Shown here: positions 36,783 to 48,601 of the stretch, piece after piece
Position numbering within the stretch: the first letter of the stretch is position 1
Layout of the letters: each line of letters opens with the position of its first letter
Assembly: GCA_034638255.1 (NCBI GenBank)
Contig: JAWPGT010000011.1
Span: 310,001 to 374,000, forward strand
DNA: 64,000 bases
Direction of reading: 5' to 3'
From: Coprinus comatus
Lineage: Eukaryota > Basidiomycota > Agaricomycetes > Agaricales > Agaricaceae
Made by a program: the position numbers and the translations under genes
The notes under the pieces: generated by a model
What the model was told of the DNA's origin: nothing
Databases searched by the model: none
What the model saw: only the letters and a program-made list of their open reading frames with translations

Positions 36783-39567
36783 CTCCCCTGAATATGAACA
36801 TGGCAGCTAAGAAGCGCCCTATGTTGAGGACATATTATTTGAGTGCTTGGCAGTGCTATATGTGGGATTAGAAAACTCCAACCCATAATAGTTATCACAG
36901 AAGTATTCAAACTTCACATGTCCAAGATTCTTTGTGAGAAGATCAGCAGGGTTCTCAGTGCCTGGGATGAAATAGAGCTGAACCTTCTTTTCATCAATTA
37001 CTTGACGAATGAAGTGGAAAATAATATCTATGTGTTTTGATCTCTTCTCGACAGCAGGATTTTGTGCAATAAAGAGAGAGCCCATATTGTCTCCACAAAT
37101 ATCCATTAGTTCATTGTTATGTAAACCAAGTTCAGTCATTAGGCTTCTGATCCAGATGGACTGACGACTACAATTGGAAATAGCCATGTACTCAGCCTCT
37201 GTGGACAATAATGCAATAGTCTTCTGTGATCAACTGACCCAGGCTACTGGACAGGATGCAACAGTGGACAGATAACCAGTTTGGGATCTTCAAGTAGAAG
37301 GATCACTAGCCCAATCAGAATCACTGTAAGCAATAAAACCCTCATTACCAGAACTATCAAGTGTCATTTGGTATTCCCGAGTCGCTAATAGGTATCTACA
37401 AATATAGAGAGCTCTTCACAAATGTTCTTCCATAGGGTTATGAGAATGTTGACTTAGCTTAGTCACAGTGAACAAGATGTCCAGACATGTGCCAATAGCA
37501 ATATACAACAATGATCCAATCACCTGTTGGTACCTAGAACAGATGGAGGAGTTGATCAGCTTGTCGTTAGGAACTAGATAGTACCCTTCTGGCAGTGGAG
37601 TTCGTGCCGGCTTGGTATCACGGTCTGAGCCAGTGATTTTAAACCTTTCCAGGATCTTTTCTAAATAAGCACATTGATCAAGATAGATCTTTCAATTAGC
37701 TCGATCTCTCCTAATACGCATACTGAGAAATTCTTTGACTTCTCCAAGGTCATGGCATTCCCACTTTTTCATGAACTCTCCTTTAAGCTTTTTAAGCAGG
37801 GCAGAGTCATTTCCCATAAAAAGTATGTCATCAACATACATGACAGCAATGACAAACTTGCCATCTTTTTGACGATATATATAAATACTGGCATCAGATT
37901 CACATTGCTTGAAGCCTAGTTGGTTCATGGAAGATGCCATCTCCTTCCACCAGGCCAAGCTGGCTTGTTTAAGGCCATACAATGCATGTCGTAACCTCCA
38001 GACCAAATGTTCCTTGCCCTTAAGTTTGAAACCTTTGGGTTGATCCATGTAGATTTCCTCATCCAGTTTGCCATAGAGATATGCTATCTTTACATTGACA
38101 GACTCAATGTCCCAATCTTCAAGGGCGGCTAACCTGAGCAGGATTTGAGCAGACTCATATCTAACTACTGGAGAGAATAATTCATCAAAGTCAATGCCCT
38201 CAACTTGAGAAAATCCTTTAGCAACTAGTCTAGCACATTTGCAACCATCACTCTTTTCATTAAAGACCCATCTATTTTTTTTTACAGTTTTCCTTCCTTC
38301 TGGAAGTTTCACCAACTTGTAAACTTCTCGCTTTTTGAGCACGGCTAGTTCTTTGAGACAAGCTTTGTGCCAGTGTTCTTGTTCCTCTGGATTCAATTTT
38401 ACAAGATCACAGAATTGCTCAGGAACTGATGTGGAACTTGTCTTTGCCAATAAAAAGTTCATCAATTCTAACCCCCCTTCCTTAGTAATCTGTTGAATCT
38501 TACAATCTGCATCTTCTTCCATAGCGTCAGGTTGTTGTTCCCTTGCATATTGCCGTGAGGCATCCTCATGTTGTCTGTGTATTTCATTGCAACGTTCTCA
38601 GACTTCCTTGGGCGAAATAGGATGTGGATCTGCTTTAGGGTGATCTTGTTGATTTCGGATTCTGAAATCGTGACCACAGAGACGAACTCTCCCCTGAGGT
38701 GGTAGAGGTTCATTGTGATTATAATCTCGTAGGATCTCAGACAGATGTGTTCTCTCCCCATAGATAATACCTTCTCTAAATGGAACAAACTTTTCTCTGC
38801 CAGAACAGCAAGGTAAAGGTTCAACTGGTCTAGCAGGTCATTCAGGTGATGATGGAGAAATGGGACGGGTGGAGTCAGTATGAGGAGCAGGGCTTGGACT
38901 CAGTTGATGAATGGGTGATCTGGGATCAGCATATGATAATGCGTCATCATCATCTTCATCAGAGACTTCCTCAACTGTTGTTTTCCTGGGAGCAGTTTTG
39001 CTTGGACTGGGAACAGGAGGTTTTTGAGAAGTAGATGGTCTGGGGATCGGACCTTGTGGTCTAGGCGCAGGGGTTCTATCACTGTCATCTTGTTGAGATG
39101 TGTCCATAGGATCATCAGGATAAAGATCAGATGTAGTATCCTCATCATCTTCATCAGACGCTGGAGGAGGAGAATTTATTTTGGGGTTTTTAGAAGAACC
39201 AGAGTCCTTATGTTTTTTGTGATCTGGCTTGCATTTGGGATACCAGCCCTCGTCGAAAATAGCTGTTTTTGCAGTATAAATAACATTTCCCTTCTGATGT
39301 CGCATAAACATATAGTTTGCGCCAGCATAACCAAGGAAGATCATTACTTCAGATCTGGGAGACAATTTGTCATCACGCGATTCCTTAGGAATGAAAACGT
39401 AAGCTGCACAGCCAAACACGTGAAGACCAGATAGATCTGGCTTCTTCCCTGTTACCATTTCAGTGGGAGTTTTCCATTCGAGACGTTTGATGGGAGTTCT
39501 ATTGTAGCAATGAACAGCCATGTTAAGGGCAAATTCCCACCAAGAATCCAGTAAGCATGCAGTAAGT

Positions 39568-39811
39568 TGTAAGAAGAGAAAAGTGACCACACCAGGGATT
39601 GAACCCGGGACCACCCAAATGTGCATTGGGAGCTCTAACCACTGAGCTATATGGCCTTAGGTATTGTAGGAACTGATACTAGATATATGTACCAGGGTAT
39701 AGTCTTGTTTCCCAGTCACTGGCTCAAGCAGGGGCATAGGTGCTGTGTGACATAGCGTGGGAACTCAGAGGACCTGACCTGTCAGGTGACTTGTCCTGTC
39801 ATCACCTGACA
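39568..39811 (-). mobile_element. Solo LTR (244 bp) nested in the Copia integrase region
   Basis: The element runs TGTCAGGTGAT to TTCTTACA on the minus strand, with TG...CA ends. It is bounded by an exact 5-bp duplication: taagt at 39563-39567 and 39812-39816 on plus. Removing it and one duplication copy rejoins the integrase reading frame exactly, confirming the borders. Its 3' part is a nearly intact tRNA gene. Confidence 0.85.
39584..39656 (-). tRNA. tRNA-like gene inside a solo LTR (anticodon position CAC, G at position 33)
   Basis: A full 73-nt cloverleaf can be drawn. Acceptor GGCCATA pairs with TGTGGTC (two G-U), D stem GCTC/GAGC with A-box TAGCTCAGTGGTTAGAG, anticodon stem CCCAA/TTGGG, T stem CCGGG/CCTGG with B-box GGTTCAATCCC. 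The loop TGCACAT places CAC (Val) at 34-36 but has G where U33 is invariant, so normal decoding is doubtful. It differs from the tRNA-Val at 17031. It may be a captured tRNA providing internal Pol III promoter boxes. Confidence 0.7.
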
Positions 39812-41729
39812 TAAGTCGCATGGCCTGCACCTTTTCCTGAAGTGTGCGATTCAGTCTTTCTGCTCTACCATTCTGCTGATGTATGTGTGGTGCAGACGTC
39901 TCATGTACTATCCCTTTTGAGTGAAGGAATTCCTCAAGTTGTTTAGAGACATATTCACTGCCATTGTCTGTCCGGATACGCTTAATCGTTTTACCGAATT
40001 GCTTTTCCTCAAAGGCACAAAATCTTTCAAATGCCGCAAAGGCATCAGATTTGGCTCATAAAAGGAGGATCCAGGCATGGCTAGAATAGTCATCATAGAA
40101 CGTCATTGCCCATTTGTACTTGTGATACGAGGCAATGGGGAATTCTAGAAGATCACTGTGAATCAATTCTAAAAATGACTTCGCTCGTGTCGAAGAAGGA
40201 TGATGTGCATCATCGGACATTTTGCCTCGAGCACAACCGTCACAAACTTGACGAGAGATAGGAATGTCGAACTCAGGTACTTTTTCTGAGTGTTTTGGAA
40301 GTTGTCACAATATTTCCTTTCCAGGATGTGCCAATCGACGGTGCCAAAGATCATAAACAGATAATTTAGATGCGCAATAAGATAGCACCTGATTCGCAGT
40401 ATAGTGATGCACAATCTGAGTGTGAATGTGGTGGAGTGCATCTTCTAACTCTTTGAACACAGGTATGCGGGTAGCATGCATAAATAATTTTCCGTTTGAA
40501 CGAAATATGTTGGTTTGCTTTAAATTAGACTCACTCCTCATTCCTTGCAGCCACAAGGCGCCAGGTGAAATGATTCTAGTGGAGAGAGACGCAATATAAT
40601 AGACCAGATACAGTGGAGTTGTTCTTGTGACTCCGTCTACTTCATGTTGAAAGAGGACTTTCCCACGGCCAGTAATGCCAATGAGTTTGTCGTTAGCAGT
40701 TCTAACATTGCCAAACACTCCTTCCTCTAACTCGATAAAGTCGCTTATATGCTGGGTGCAATTAAAGCTAGCGCCTGAATCAAGGAGCCAAGTAGCAGAC
40801 TCTCTAGCATAATTAGGTTTTTCTTTATCTTCACAGAAGTTGCATAAGCATTCAAGATCTTTTACCGGTTCATCACCACTTTCAGGATCTCTTAAATATT
40901 TTGCCGGTAAGACAAAAGGATCGCATAAAGAAACGGGAGAATCCATCGCATTTACCAAAACAGGAGAAGTTACATCAACAGTAGATACATGAGAACTAAA
41001 TGTCCGACTATAGTCCGGCAGTCCATTACGGCACACTAGAACATTGGGTCTGATGGAGCAATTTGTTCGTCTCCCCATTTGGCAGGGGCATCTCTGGATA
41101 TCCCATTTAGTAAGGAAGAAATCTTGAGAAAAGAAAGGTACATACTCATTGTACCAACCATCATCGACCTCGTAATCCGCATCAGCTTCATAGTCCAGAT
41201 CATTCATATAGGCATCAGCCTCGGAGATCGCTTCGGGGATATCAGAAGGAGGGACATAAGAAGGAGACTCAGATCTGCACATGGGGGACCCAGGTGTAGA
41301 AACTGAAGATGAATCAACTTCCTCTTCAGGAAGGATATGTGACACCATCGCATCAAGCGATGGTGGAGGTGATGGAGGACAGGGTTCAACCAAGCCGAAG
41401 CCAAGGCGAGCACCCATCTTCTTGAAGACCTCTGTCTTCTTTTTCTGATACCAGGTACGACCGACCAGGTGTCCGGCAGGGGGAAGAAGAGTAGCACGAG
41501 GAGCAGGAGGCTCAACACCATGCACGACGACTTCATCTGCAGCCTTTTTCAAGGCCACTGCCCTGAGGCGGGGATCAGTAGTCTTCATCCTCTCGACGAG
41601 AGAACGAGTGCTGGAGGGTTTGTTAGTGGGAGTCATAAAAGACTCCAAGACAGCGGGTGACAAAATCATATCCACATTACCGGCATCCTCTTCGGCATTG
41701 TTAGCCTTGTTGCCTCCACGTTTTCCGCG

Positions 41730-42584
41730 TCAATGCTTCTTCTTTTTATCCTTATCCCCCCCAGAAGCATCACCGGAACCGGAGTTCTGGGTCTGATTTG
41801 GTTTAGAACCACCAGATGACGACTTCTGTTGTTGCTGTTGTTGGGGCTGCTGAGAAGCGCCACCGGAGGATTTAGAATAGGGCTTTGCACCCTTGTAGTT
41901 TTTAATGCCGGTTGAAGCGGCATGAGAAGCAGAAGCAGCTCCACAGGAATCTCGCCATGCACCCATGATAGCGTCTGAAACGATCTGGACCGTTAAGGTC
42001 AAAAGGGAGTTACCATATTGAACGAGGAGAGCAGCACGAGTGGCACTCCATTGAGGAGGAATGCGTGTCATTAACATCAACGCACGGAGGATACCAGGGA
42101 CGTTAATTGGGGGCGTGGCTTGCTCTAACTGCGTGAAATAGTTCCTAAAGGTGGCGATCTCCTTAGAGGGATCATTTACACCAGATAATCGGAACGAGTC
42201 TGCAGAAGCATACAGCTCGTAAGCTGCACCTGCCGAAAAAGTGCTGTAAACTCGTCTCAGGTGTGTCCAGAGATCATCTGAGGTTGTTTCACCATGCCTA
42301 AGCATGTCATCGCTCAATCGGGAATTTAACATCCCAAGTGCAAATGCCTCAACGTTATCAAACTTTCGAATGTCATCGACGTTCGTGGGGGGTACCATAG
42401 CGGTATTGGCAGTTGCGGGGGAACCACCGATAGCTGCAGGCCTTGTGGCAGTGCCATTGATCATTCTCGCTACACACCATCCATCCATGTGGATCATGTT
42501 GGCAATAGACATAACATGTGCTGACCACACTTGGTAGTTGGCAGTGCCAGTGAGGACTGGGATCAAGGGGATCAAAGCAGCCAT
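41730..42584 (-). pseudogene. Copia gag region
   Basis: Starts at the Met of MAALIPLIPVLTGTANYQVW (42584), the N-terminal Copia gag pattern with a conserved Trp. The domain continues with RLSDDMLRHGETTSDDLWTH and LMTRIPPQW, then Ser/Gly/Gln/Lys-rich sequence with a CAA/CAG run (41823-41845). It ends at TGA 41730-41732, after which the same frame continues directly into pol. The TGA precedes RGKRGG and looks like a mutated Arg (CGA) codon rather than a natural end. Confidence 0.8.
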
Positions 42585-43192
42585 GAGTAATGTTTGGAGA
42601 TAAAAATCTACAACAAAACATGTGTCAGAACTATGAACTAAAGCTGCACTATATGCGCTATGTTCTACAGAGCTATAAGCTGTCAGAATGGTAGAGAGTG
42701 ATGTTGAGAATGAGAGTGAAGTAGAGGGAGAGTTAAGCTCAGACACAGACACAGACACAGAAAGAAGGGAATTGATTGGATGGTTTGGCTAAGACATGAG
42801 GGACTTATATATCTACCAGAACAAAGAACAACCAAAAGGGGAGAACAATAAGGACCCTTGCCAGCACACAAAGGGAATATGTAAGTAACATAATAAAGGG
42901 AAAAGAACATTATGAAAGAGTCCAGAACATCAGGATAAGATAAGTGGAGTGATTAGGAAAGATGGATAAGATAAGGAGATATCTGGGAAAAACCTAACAT
43001 AAGCTGCCCGTCTAACTGAGTACGGTAAGGGGTTGCATAGAGAACACTGAGTGGGTTGATGTCTCGAGCGAGTGGAACTCGGACTTCCCTCACAGGTGAA
43101 TCCAGCTTCACCCTCGAGCTCTGAGCTGCACGATGAGTAGTACTCGTCAAGTGCGCGTCGAGAGTCGTACAGGCTAACCGGGGCCCATAACC

Positions 43193-43431
43193 TGTTAAAA
43201 CAAGAGCGTAGTGTGTTAAACATGGGTAGGTATGACTCTGGACTTACTGAGGGTGGTGGTTGTTAGTAGAACAGGAACTGAAGTATATAATGCAAGAGTA
43301 CAAGTTTATATACATATTTACAGTGGTCCGTGCGAGAATATACTAGGTCACATGATATACATCATGAAGATATATTCGTCAAGCGTGATGCCATACGAGA
43401 ATGTCATTGTAGAACTAATAATAGTTCAACA
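43193..43431 (-). repeat. 5' LTR of the Copia element
   Basis: 239 bp, TG...CA ends; pairs with the 217-bp LTR at 36566-36782. The lengths differ by internal indels. Confidence 0.88.
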
Positions 43432-44209
43432 GTTGTAGGGTAGGGTGACTGCTGGAAGTGTAAAAAAAAGTGTAAGGAGCAACGTTTCCACGTTTCACCT
43501 TCACTAACGAGATGAGAATGAAAAAGGAATTCACACAGGGAGGTACACTGAAGCAGTTATGGATTCCTAATTTTCTACCCTACAACATGTGTATCTTTTA
43601 TATGCAATAGTAATGCCAGGAATTCTACAATATTAAATGAGCTATCAGGCACTTCGTGTCATGTCATCGTTGCATGTTGCAACTGTAAGGTTGGTAGGTC
43701 TTCGGTGTCATCATGTTGGATCAATGGTTGATCTACGTTGTGAGAGACGATGACCTCACAGGCATATTGTATTCGACACTACCGGGGCTGATCAACTTCT
43801 TGTTGGATATAACACCTTAACCATATGATAATGTTACATTTATGAAAGAAGACGTCTCAGCGTAAGAAAATAAAGTAACCGCTGTGTTTATTTGATCTAA
43901 CCTGAAAGAAGACGTCTACGTTACAAGTTAGATATTTAATAATATAAATGAAATTTCAAGCAACCTCACCTCAGCGTAAGAAAATAAAGTAACCGCTGAG
44001 GTACAATGAAGAAAATTTACAATTTATAGTGTTAGGAAACCAAACAAAATGCGGAGCAAAAACAAAAAGGAAACTGGCCAGCGTGACCAAGAAAGGAAAT
44101 AAAACATGAGGAAAGTGAGCGTTCGAGACAGCACCCTCCAACAATTTACTACTGTCTCAGAATGTATGATCAATTGATACAATTTACGCATGATGGTACA
44201 GTGTTGATG
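43432..44209. repeat. Intergenic with a 29-bp direct repeat and hairpin
   Basis: CTCAGCGTAAGAAAATAAAG followed by TAACCGCTG occurs at 43856-43884 and 43970-43998. The second copy is flanked so that ACCTCAGCG pairs with CGCTGAGGT (43968-44002), a perfect 9-bp stem. GAAAGAAGACGTCT also occurs twice (about 43844 and 43902). No gene seen. Confidence 0.6.
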
Positions 44210-44385
44210 ATCCTTCCTCGTTGCAGGGTAAATAATTCAGTTAATTGATGGCTGAAAATAAGCCATGTGTATACCCTTAAAATACGAACGGAATTGAAAG
44301 ACGAGTTCGGACAGAATATGTGGTGCAAGGGAGAAAGCTTAAGCTCGCAATGTCAATTTGCTCTTGGATTGATCAATTCAAAAGT
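44210..44385 (-). pseudogene. Relic of an F-box-family gene (third copy)
   Basis: On minus, the block matches two separated parts of the F-box gene at 51858-53508. One is the IDQSK...LT segment (about 44350-44380); the other is the SPLHHI...YTWLIFSH segment (about 44230-44330), here with CGTTCGTATTTTAAGGGTAT against CGTTCGTATTCCAAGGGTAT. The intervening exons are missing and several stops are present, so it is a deleted, dead copy. Confidence 0.65.
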
Positions 44386-44830
44386 GGACCAATCGATCAC
44401 TGGCAGGTATTGCAGAGTCATTTTGTGGACTCCAAGTCTGGTACCAGAGTATTCGAGGCGTGAACGTTTGCGCCATTTCAATGTTTTAACTCTGGCGTCA
44501 GGAATAATACTCAAGATCAAATCGAAAAGAAACACAAATATAATGCGGATAGTGATTCGTAGTAATAGAAGTGTGATTCTTGTTTATTTATTTATTTACT
44601 CTTTTTTTATTTACTCTTTAGATATGTATGAAATTCGTTATCGGTCAAAGAGGGAATACAGTCCAAGTAGTGAGCGTGGTTAACAGCTCTAGTCCATATT
44701 AAGAGAAAGAAGAAACTGTAAAAAAAGTGTAGTCCCTTTATAAGCAGGTGACTAACAACATTTGAGAAAGGTTGACTAGGAAGAAACGGTGGATTCGAAC
44801 CTTAATGTGAGTAACTTGCTTGCATTACAC

Positions 44831-46665
44831 TCAAAATTGTATGATCTTTACTGGCCTGCAACGAGCAAAAAGATAGTCTCTGAGGAACGTTCCTGGTAAA
44901 GTGAGCTATGGGGATTAAAAATAAACCAATGGAGAACATTATTATGTCAGGTTCTTTGAGGTTAGATTCTGGTGGACGAACCCATAAGATCAATAAGTTG
45001 AGTATTAACTCTGTATCGTTCCGGCTTGTGTTGTCAAAGACCTCTGTGTAAGAAGTGATCCCGGTATCATTGTCCAGGATACCAAATCTCCAGCAGCATG
45101 CGTCCGTTGAAATAAACTTCATGACTCTTTCTTTTCCAAATCCATAGGACCCACTGCAATAGATCAAATTTAAGAATCAGCGATGAGTCAATCAAACACG
45201 TACAGGCAATGACAAGTGGATAGGATCTGGTGAATGGAACTGTTCTGAGAAATCATGTTTTTGATTGGTACTTCATCACAACCTTCTTCAGGGTCAATCA
45301 CTTGGCTACATGGCGGACTCTCTGCAAAGGATTTCGATGCTTTCTTCACCTCAACGAGAGTAATTTCATGTGAGACGTCGACATCTTTGACCCTTCGTAA
45401 GACATCCTCCATACGAGCATCTATCCTCGAATAGTTTCGTGACCCTAATGGGGTTTTTTTATAAGTAAGGCTGCACATTGAAAGCATCTAAATGATAACT
45501 CACAACACTTGAAGTGTCCAAGTATTTTCTTCGAAGTTGCACCACGAGCTTTGGTCATTTCCGGTATCTCATTTGTAAACAGATTGCCTTGTATTTGCTT
45601 GAGCGAAACCACAATAAAATCCATGTTTCCCGATAAACATATCATGTCATTTGGGTCATTGACTGTTTGGATGGTGCGATGCAGAGGCAGCTCATCTATC
45701 AGAGCACCTGTCACTTCACACCTGTTATTCCTGTCGTTAAGAAGCGCACGGAAATATAGGTTCACATTGGCGGAAGCCCCAATCTCTGACTTGTACACAC
45801 ATGAGAATAGATATTATATGTATATAAAGAAAATCAAATACCCATGAGGACGAAACATCGCTCCCTAGTTGTTTTCTCAACGCGGAAACCGTCTCGTTAT
45901 CCACCATAGTGCAATCATGAAGTGACCTGAACTCTGGGTCATTAATACACGAAACAATATCGTCCACTCCGTGTATTTCCTTTATGGTAGTTCCAAGACG
46001 TTTCATGTAGTCTTTAGTAATACAATCTGAGATTTTGACTTTCTATATAACACAAAATGCTCTAGCTCAATAATATCTCACTATATTCAAGTCGACACTC
46101 ACTTCAAAAAAAAGTTCTCCTGTGGCACAAAGCATGTACCAGACCAAGGTACAAAATTGATTAGGATTTGGCAATGTTTCCGTTAGGACTTTGACGTTCC
46201 TGTCGGCCGCTGAATCTACTGCCTCTACCTGGAGAATCTCTACAAGATGTTGGAAGATCTTTTCAGCATGCTGTTTGGTTGCGGGGGTCCATTTCGGCAG
46301 CTGAACCCAATATGAAAGAGCTTTCGAGATATAGTCTCTGAAACAAATACAGCCAGAACATTCTAAGGCATTATTAGTACTTTCAATCACAGACTAGAAA
46401 AAAGCCTACGTTGTCCTTCATGATTCTCGTCTCTCTTGTGATGTTTATCTGGGGTAATGGCCCGTAGGTCTTCCCACGGAATGGTATATGATTTATGAAC
46501 GTCTTGGACTGCTGGATCATTGACTGAAGGGAGCCACGATGTATCTAAATCCTTTTGTTTATCACGTTTGCTTGGATACGGATGATATTTTCTCTCCACA
46601 CGTTCTTCACGTCGTATGGAAGACTGTCCAGCTTGAGGAGTAAGCGATGCAGAAGGACTTGCCAT
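44831..46665 (-). CDS. Protein of unknown family U, copy 1 (possible PD-(D/E)XK-like fold)
   Basis: Start MASPSASLTPQAGQSSIRRE at 46665, polar N-terminus. Exons follow at about 46340-46105 (YWVQLPKWTPATKQHAEKIF), 46045-45840 (MKRLGTTIKEIHGVDDIVSC), 45790-45505 (LSGNMDFIVVSLKQI), 45450-45205, 45150-44990 and 44885-44831. The fifth holds EITLVEVKKASK and HQILSTCHC; the sixth WRFGILDNDTGI; the last FLRDYLFARCRPVK, ending at TGA 44831-44833. Every block aligns with the gene at 53867. The E-x-K in a beta-like strand, acidic residues ahead of it and a following Gln helix would fit a PD-(D/E)XK nuclease core, but that is inference. Divergent with the F-box gene at 46937. Confidence 0.7.
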
Positions 46666-46936
46666 CAGATGGCAGTCGATTCAGGTAGTAGAAATACTCA
46701 GAGATGAGGGGGAAATTGGACGTATGGTATTTTAGAGATAGTTGCATCCTTATATACTATTTATGTTCATTCAAGAAGGTGAATAACAAGCGAATCGAGG
46801 TTCAAGCAGTATGTAAGTGGAAGTAACTTGGTTCAAATGTGCAATAACAATTGATCGGGACAAATACAAACAAGCGGCTCGTTGCTAACCAACACTTACC
46901 AGCAAGCGTGTCCTTGGGTCACCAGCCTGTCCATGT
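46666..46936. promoter_or_regulatory. Shared promoter region of the first U / F-box pair
   Basis: 271 bp between divergent start codons (46665 minus, 46937 plus). The minus side has TATATACTATTTATG about 85 bp from the start. Confidence 0.45.
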
Positions 46937-48601
46937 ATGGCACAAAGGCTCACCGCTCAGTGGTTGGTTGCGATCTCTCGTGCCAGAGATCTCTTCGATT
47001 CGTATTGGCTTCCACGTACTCCGACACTCGCAGTCACCCACAATGATGCCATACCGGCTAGACGCCCAGATCCATACATTCACAAATTACCCCTCGAAAT
47101 CCTATACGAAATTCTCAAATATCTAGAATGGAGGGATTTGTTGAATGCAAGCTCGGTAAGTTGATGTCCTCCTCATTGCTGTCTCCACTCACCACAATCG
47201 CAGACGTGTCGCGTTTGGCATACGGTGACACAATCAAGACAACTTTGGATTACACTTGCAACGGACCTCGAGGCGATTCATGGCATGGTAAAAATGGAGG
47301 AGCCAATAGGAGACTATACCACCCCCGAACTTAGGGAATGGGTACTACGACGATTACGCGTTCAAGATGCTTGGAAAGACAATGCCAATGCATTGAACTT
47401 TCAACCCCGCCGTTTTGATCTCCCTGGCCAAGAGCGTGTTATACTGATACCTGGAGGGAGGTGGCTGCTCACAACAGATGATTCAGGAAGGTTATTTAGC
47501 TATGACCTTGATTCTCCCGAGGGGAAACCGCCTCGCTTGCTTGTTGATCCAGACCAGAGGGACGAGAAATTAGAAGGTTTATTTCAACTAAGCTACTGGA
47601 TTGACTTCTCTCGACGGAAACTGTCTCTCCGGGTAGCGTTGTGGCAGTTTGATGCTGATGATAACGGTCAGCCACTTATGACCATTAAGATGAAAATACT
47701 CATTACATTCTCCAGATGTGCACTTTACGTCAACGTATATTTACCAAGTAGATTTACTGGGCCATGATGAAAACGCATATCTAGATGCTCAGCTTCTATC
47801 TGCAACGAAGGCCAACATGAAAACAAATAATCTTGCAGTCGCGTTGGATGGGGATTATCTTCTGGAGTGCTGGATGCCAGAATCCGACGACAGTACACAA
47901 TTATCATTACTGAACTATACAAATAGTGGAGCTGGTTCCTTGGAACACTCTGATCCCATCCACTCCAAACTCGCAACTCCAAACATCGTGGTCAGTAAAC
48001 TTTTCGAATTATAATTTGCTAAATATCTGACGTTCCTATATAGACAGGACTCCATATTACTCCCACTGGACATGTTATTCTTCTTGATCGGCACCATGTT
48101 GATATTTATACTATGCAACAGCTTCAAGATGACGATACAGCTGCCCGTATGAACCTATTACCTGTCCATCGCATTCCTTGTAATGGTTTATACTACTGTG
48201 CAACTCCGTTCACCTCTGAAGATACTTGGCTTGTATCCGGTCACGAAGGAGAAATACATTTGACTCGTATGCCAGAGCTTGGTAGTGGCAACGATTCATT
48301 TGTGACAACTATGCTCTGCGAACACGATTTATACAATGGTGTTAGTCATAGAGTACTTCTTACGGAAACAACATCCCTCTTTCTACACAGTGACTGGAAG
48401 ATGGACCTCGTAATTTATTCCTGGGACTCAAATATGAACACTTCCTGCTCGAGCCGGTGTGTCCATCTTCCTAATCTTAAGGATATCTATGGTACTCCAT
48501 TCCGTCATTTATTCTTAAAAGCTGTTGAGAAGGGGATAGGTCGTATCATTTTGAATGCTTATGGTGATTACCATTTTTTTGTATTAGATGTAATTCCTTA
48601 A
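46937..48601 (+). CDS. F-box protein, copy A
   Basis: Start MAQRLTAQWLVAIS at 46937. The F-box is IHKLPLEILYEILKYLEWRD continuing LLNASS, then after an intron (about 47156-47204) CRVWHTVTQSRQLW, the typical LPxEIL...L...D/L...S.VCR..W pattern. F-box proteins bind Skp1 and present substrates to SCF ubiquitin ligases. The ~430-residue C-terminal part has PGGRWLLTTDDSGRLFSYDL and LLDRHHVDIYTMQQ segments suggesting beta-propeller-like strands, and ends FVLDVIP at 48601. Introns near 47667-47710 and 47991-48045. About half of aligned positions match the copy at 53508-51858. It shares a 271-bp divergent promoter with family-U copy 1. Confidence 0.82.

Larger units (their letters stand above)
36819..41729 (-). 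pseudogene. Copia pol: protease, integrase, reverse transcriptase, RNase H
   Basis: Protease: WLLDSGASFNCTQHI (about 40795). Integrase: HRRLAHPGKEIL zinc-type region, DGCARGK, then the catalytic core with HSDLLEFP, DDYSSHAW, RTDNGSEY and HIHQQNGRAERLNRT (40300-39820), continuing after the solo LTR with WWEFALNMAVHCYNRTPIKR. Reverse transcriptase: WVFNEKSDG, ARLVAKGFSQVEGIDF, LYGLKQASLAWW and the catalytic MYVDDILFMGND (38300-37790). RNase H: LSTEAEYMA, CGDNMGSLFIAQNP, KHIDIIFHFIR (37210-36930). The ancestral frame is broken at 40305, 40056, 38838, 38598, 37692, 37416, 37290 and 37230, each time by TGA. Confidence 0.88.
36566..43431 (-). mobile_element. Copia (Ty1-type) LTR retrotransposon, decayed, 6.9 kb
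   Basis: Both LTRs are present: 36566-36782 and 43193-43431. They share TGTTAAAACAAGAGC at one end and AATAATAGTTCAACA at the other, are alike along their length and differ by indels, indicating age. Read on minus, the order is 5' LTR, primer-binding region (GGTTATGGGCCCCGG), gag, protease, integrase, reverse transcriptase, RNase H, polypurine tract (CAGGGGAG at 36783-36790) and 3' LTR. Integrase before reverse transcriptase is the Copia order. Flanks GCCCA and GTTGT do not match, so the target duplication is lost. A solo LTR sits inside (39568-39811). Confidence 0.92.

Noticed and set aside
43432..43441. Target duplication for the Copia-1 element
   Set aside because: Flanks are GCCCA and GTTGT, which do not match, so no duplication is claimed.
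43856..43998. CRISPR-like repeat
   Set aside because: Only two copies, and the context is eukaryotic.
44777..44830. B-box-like GGTTCGAATCC with a possible tRNA 3' half (minus strand)
   Set aside because: No matching 5' acceptor or anticodon stem within 90 bases; at best a tRNA fragment.
46067..46665. Family U as a kinase
   Set aside because: No glycine loop, HRD or DFG-like motifs in any exon of either copy.
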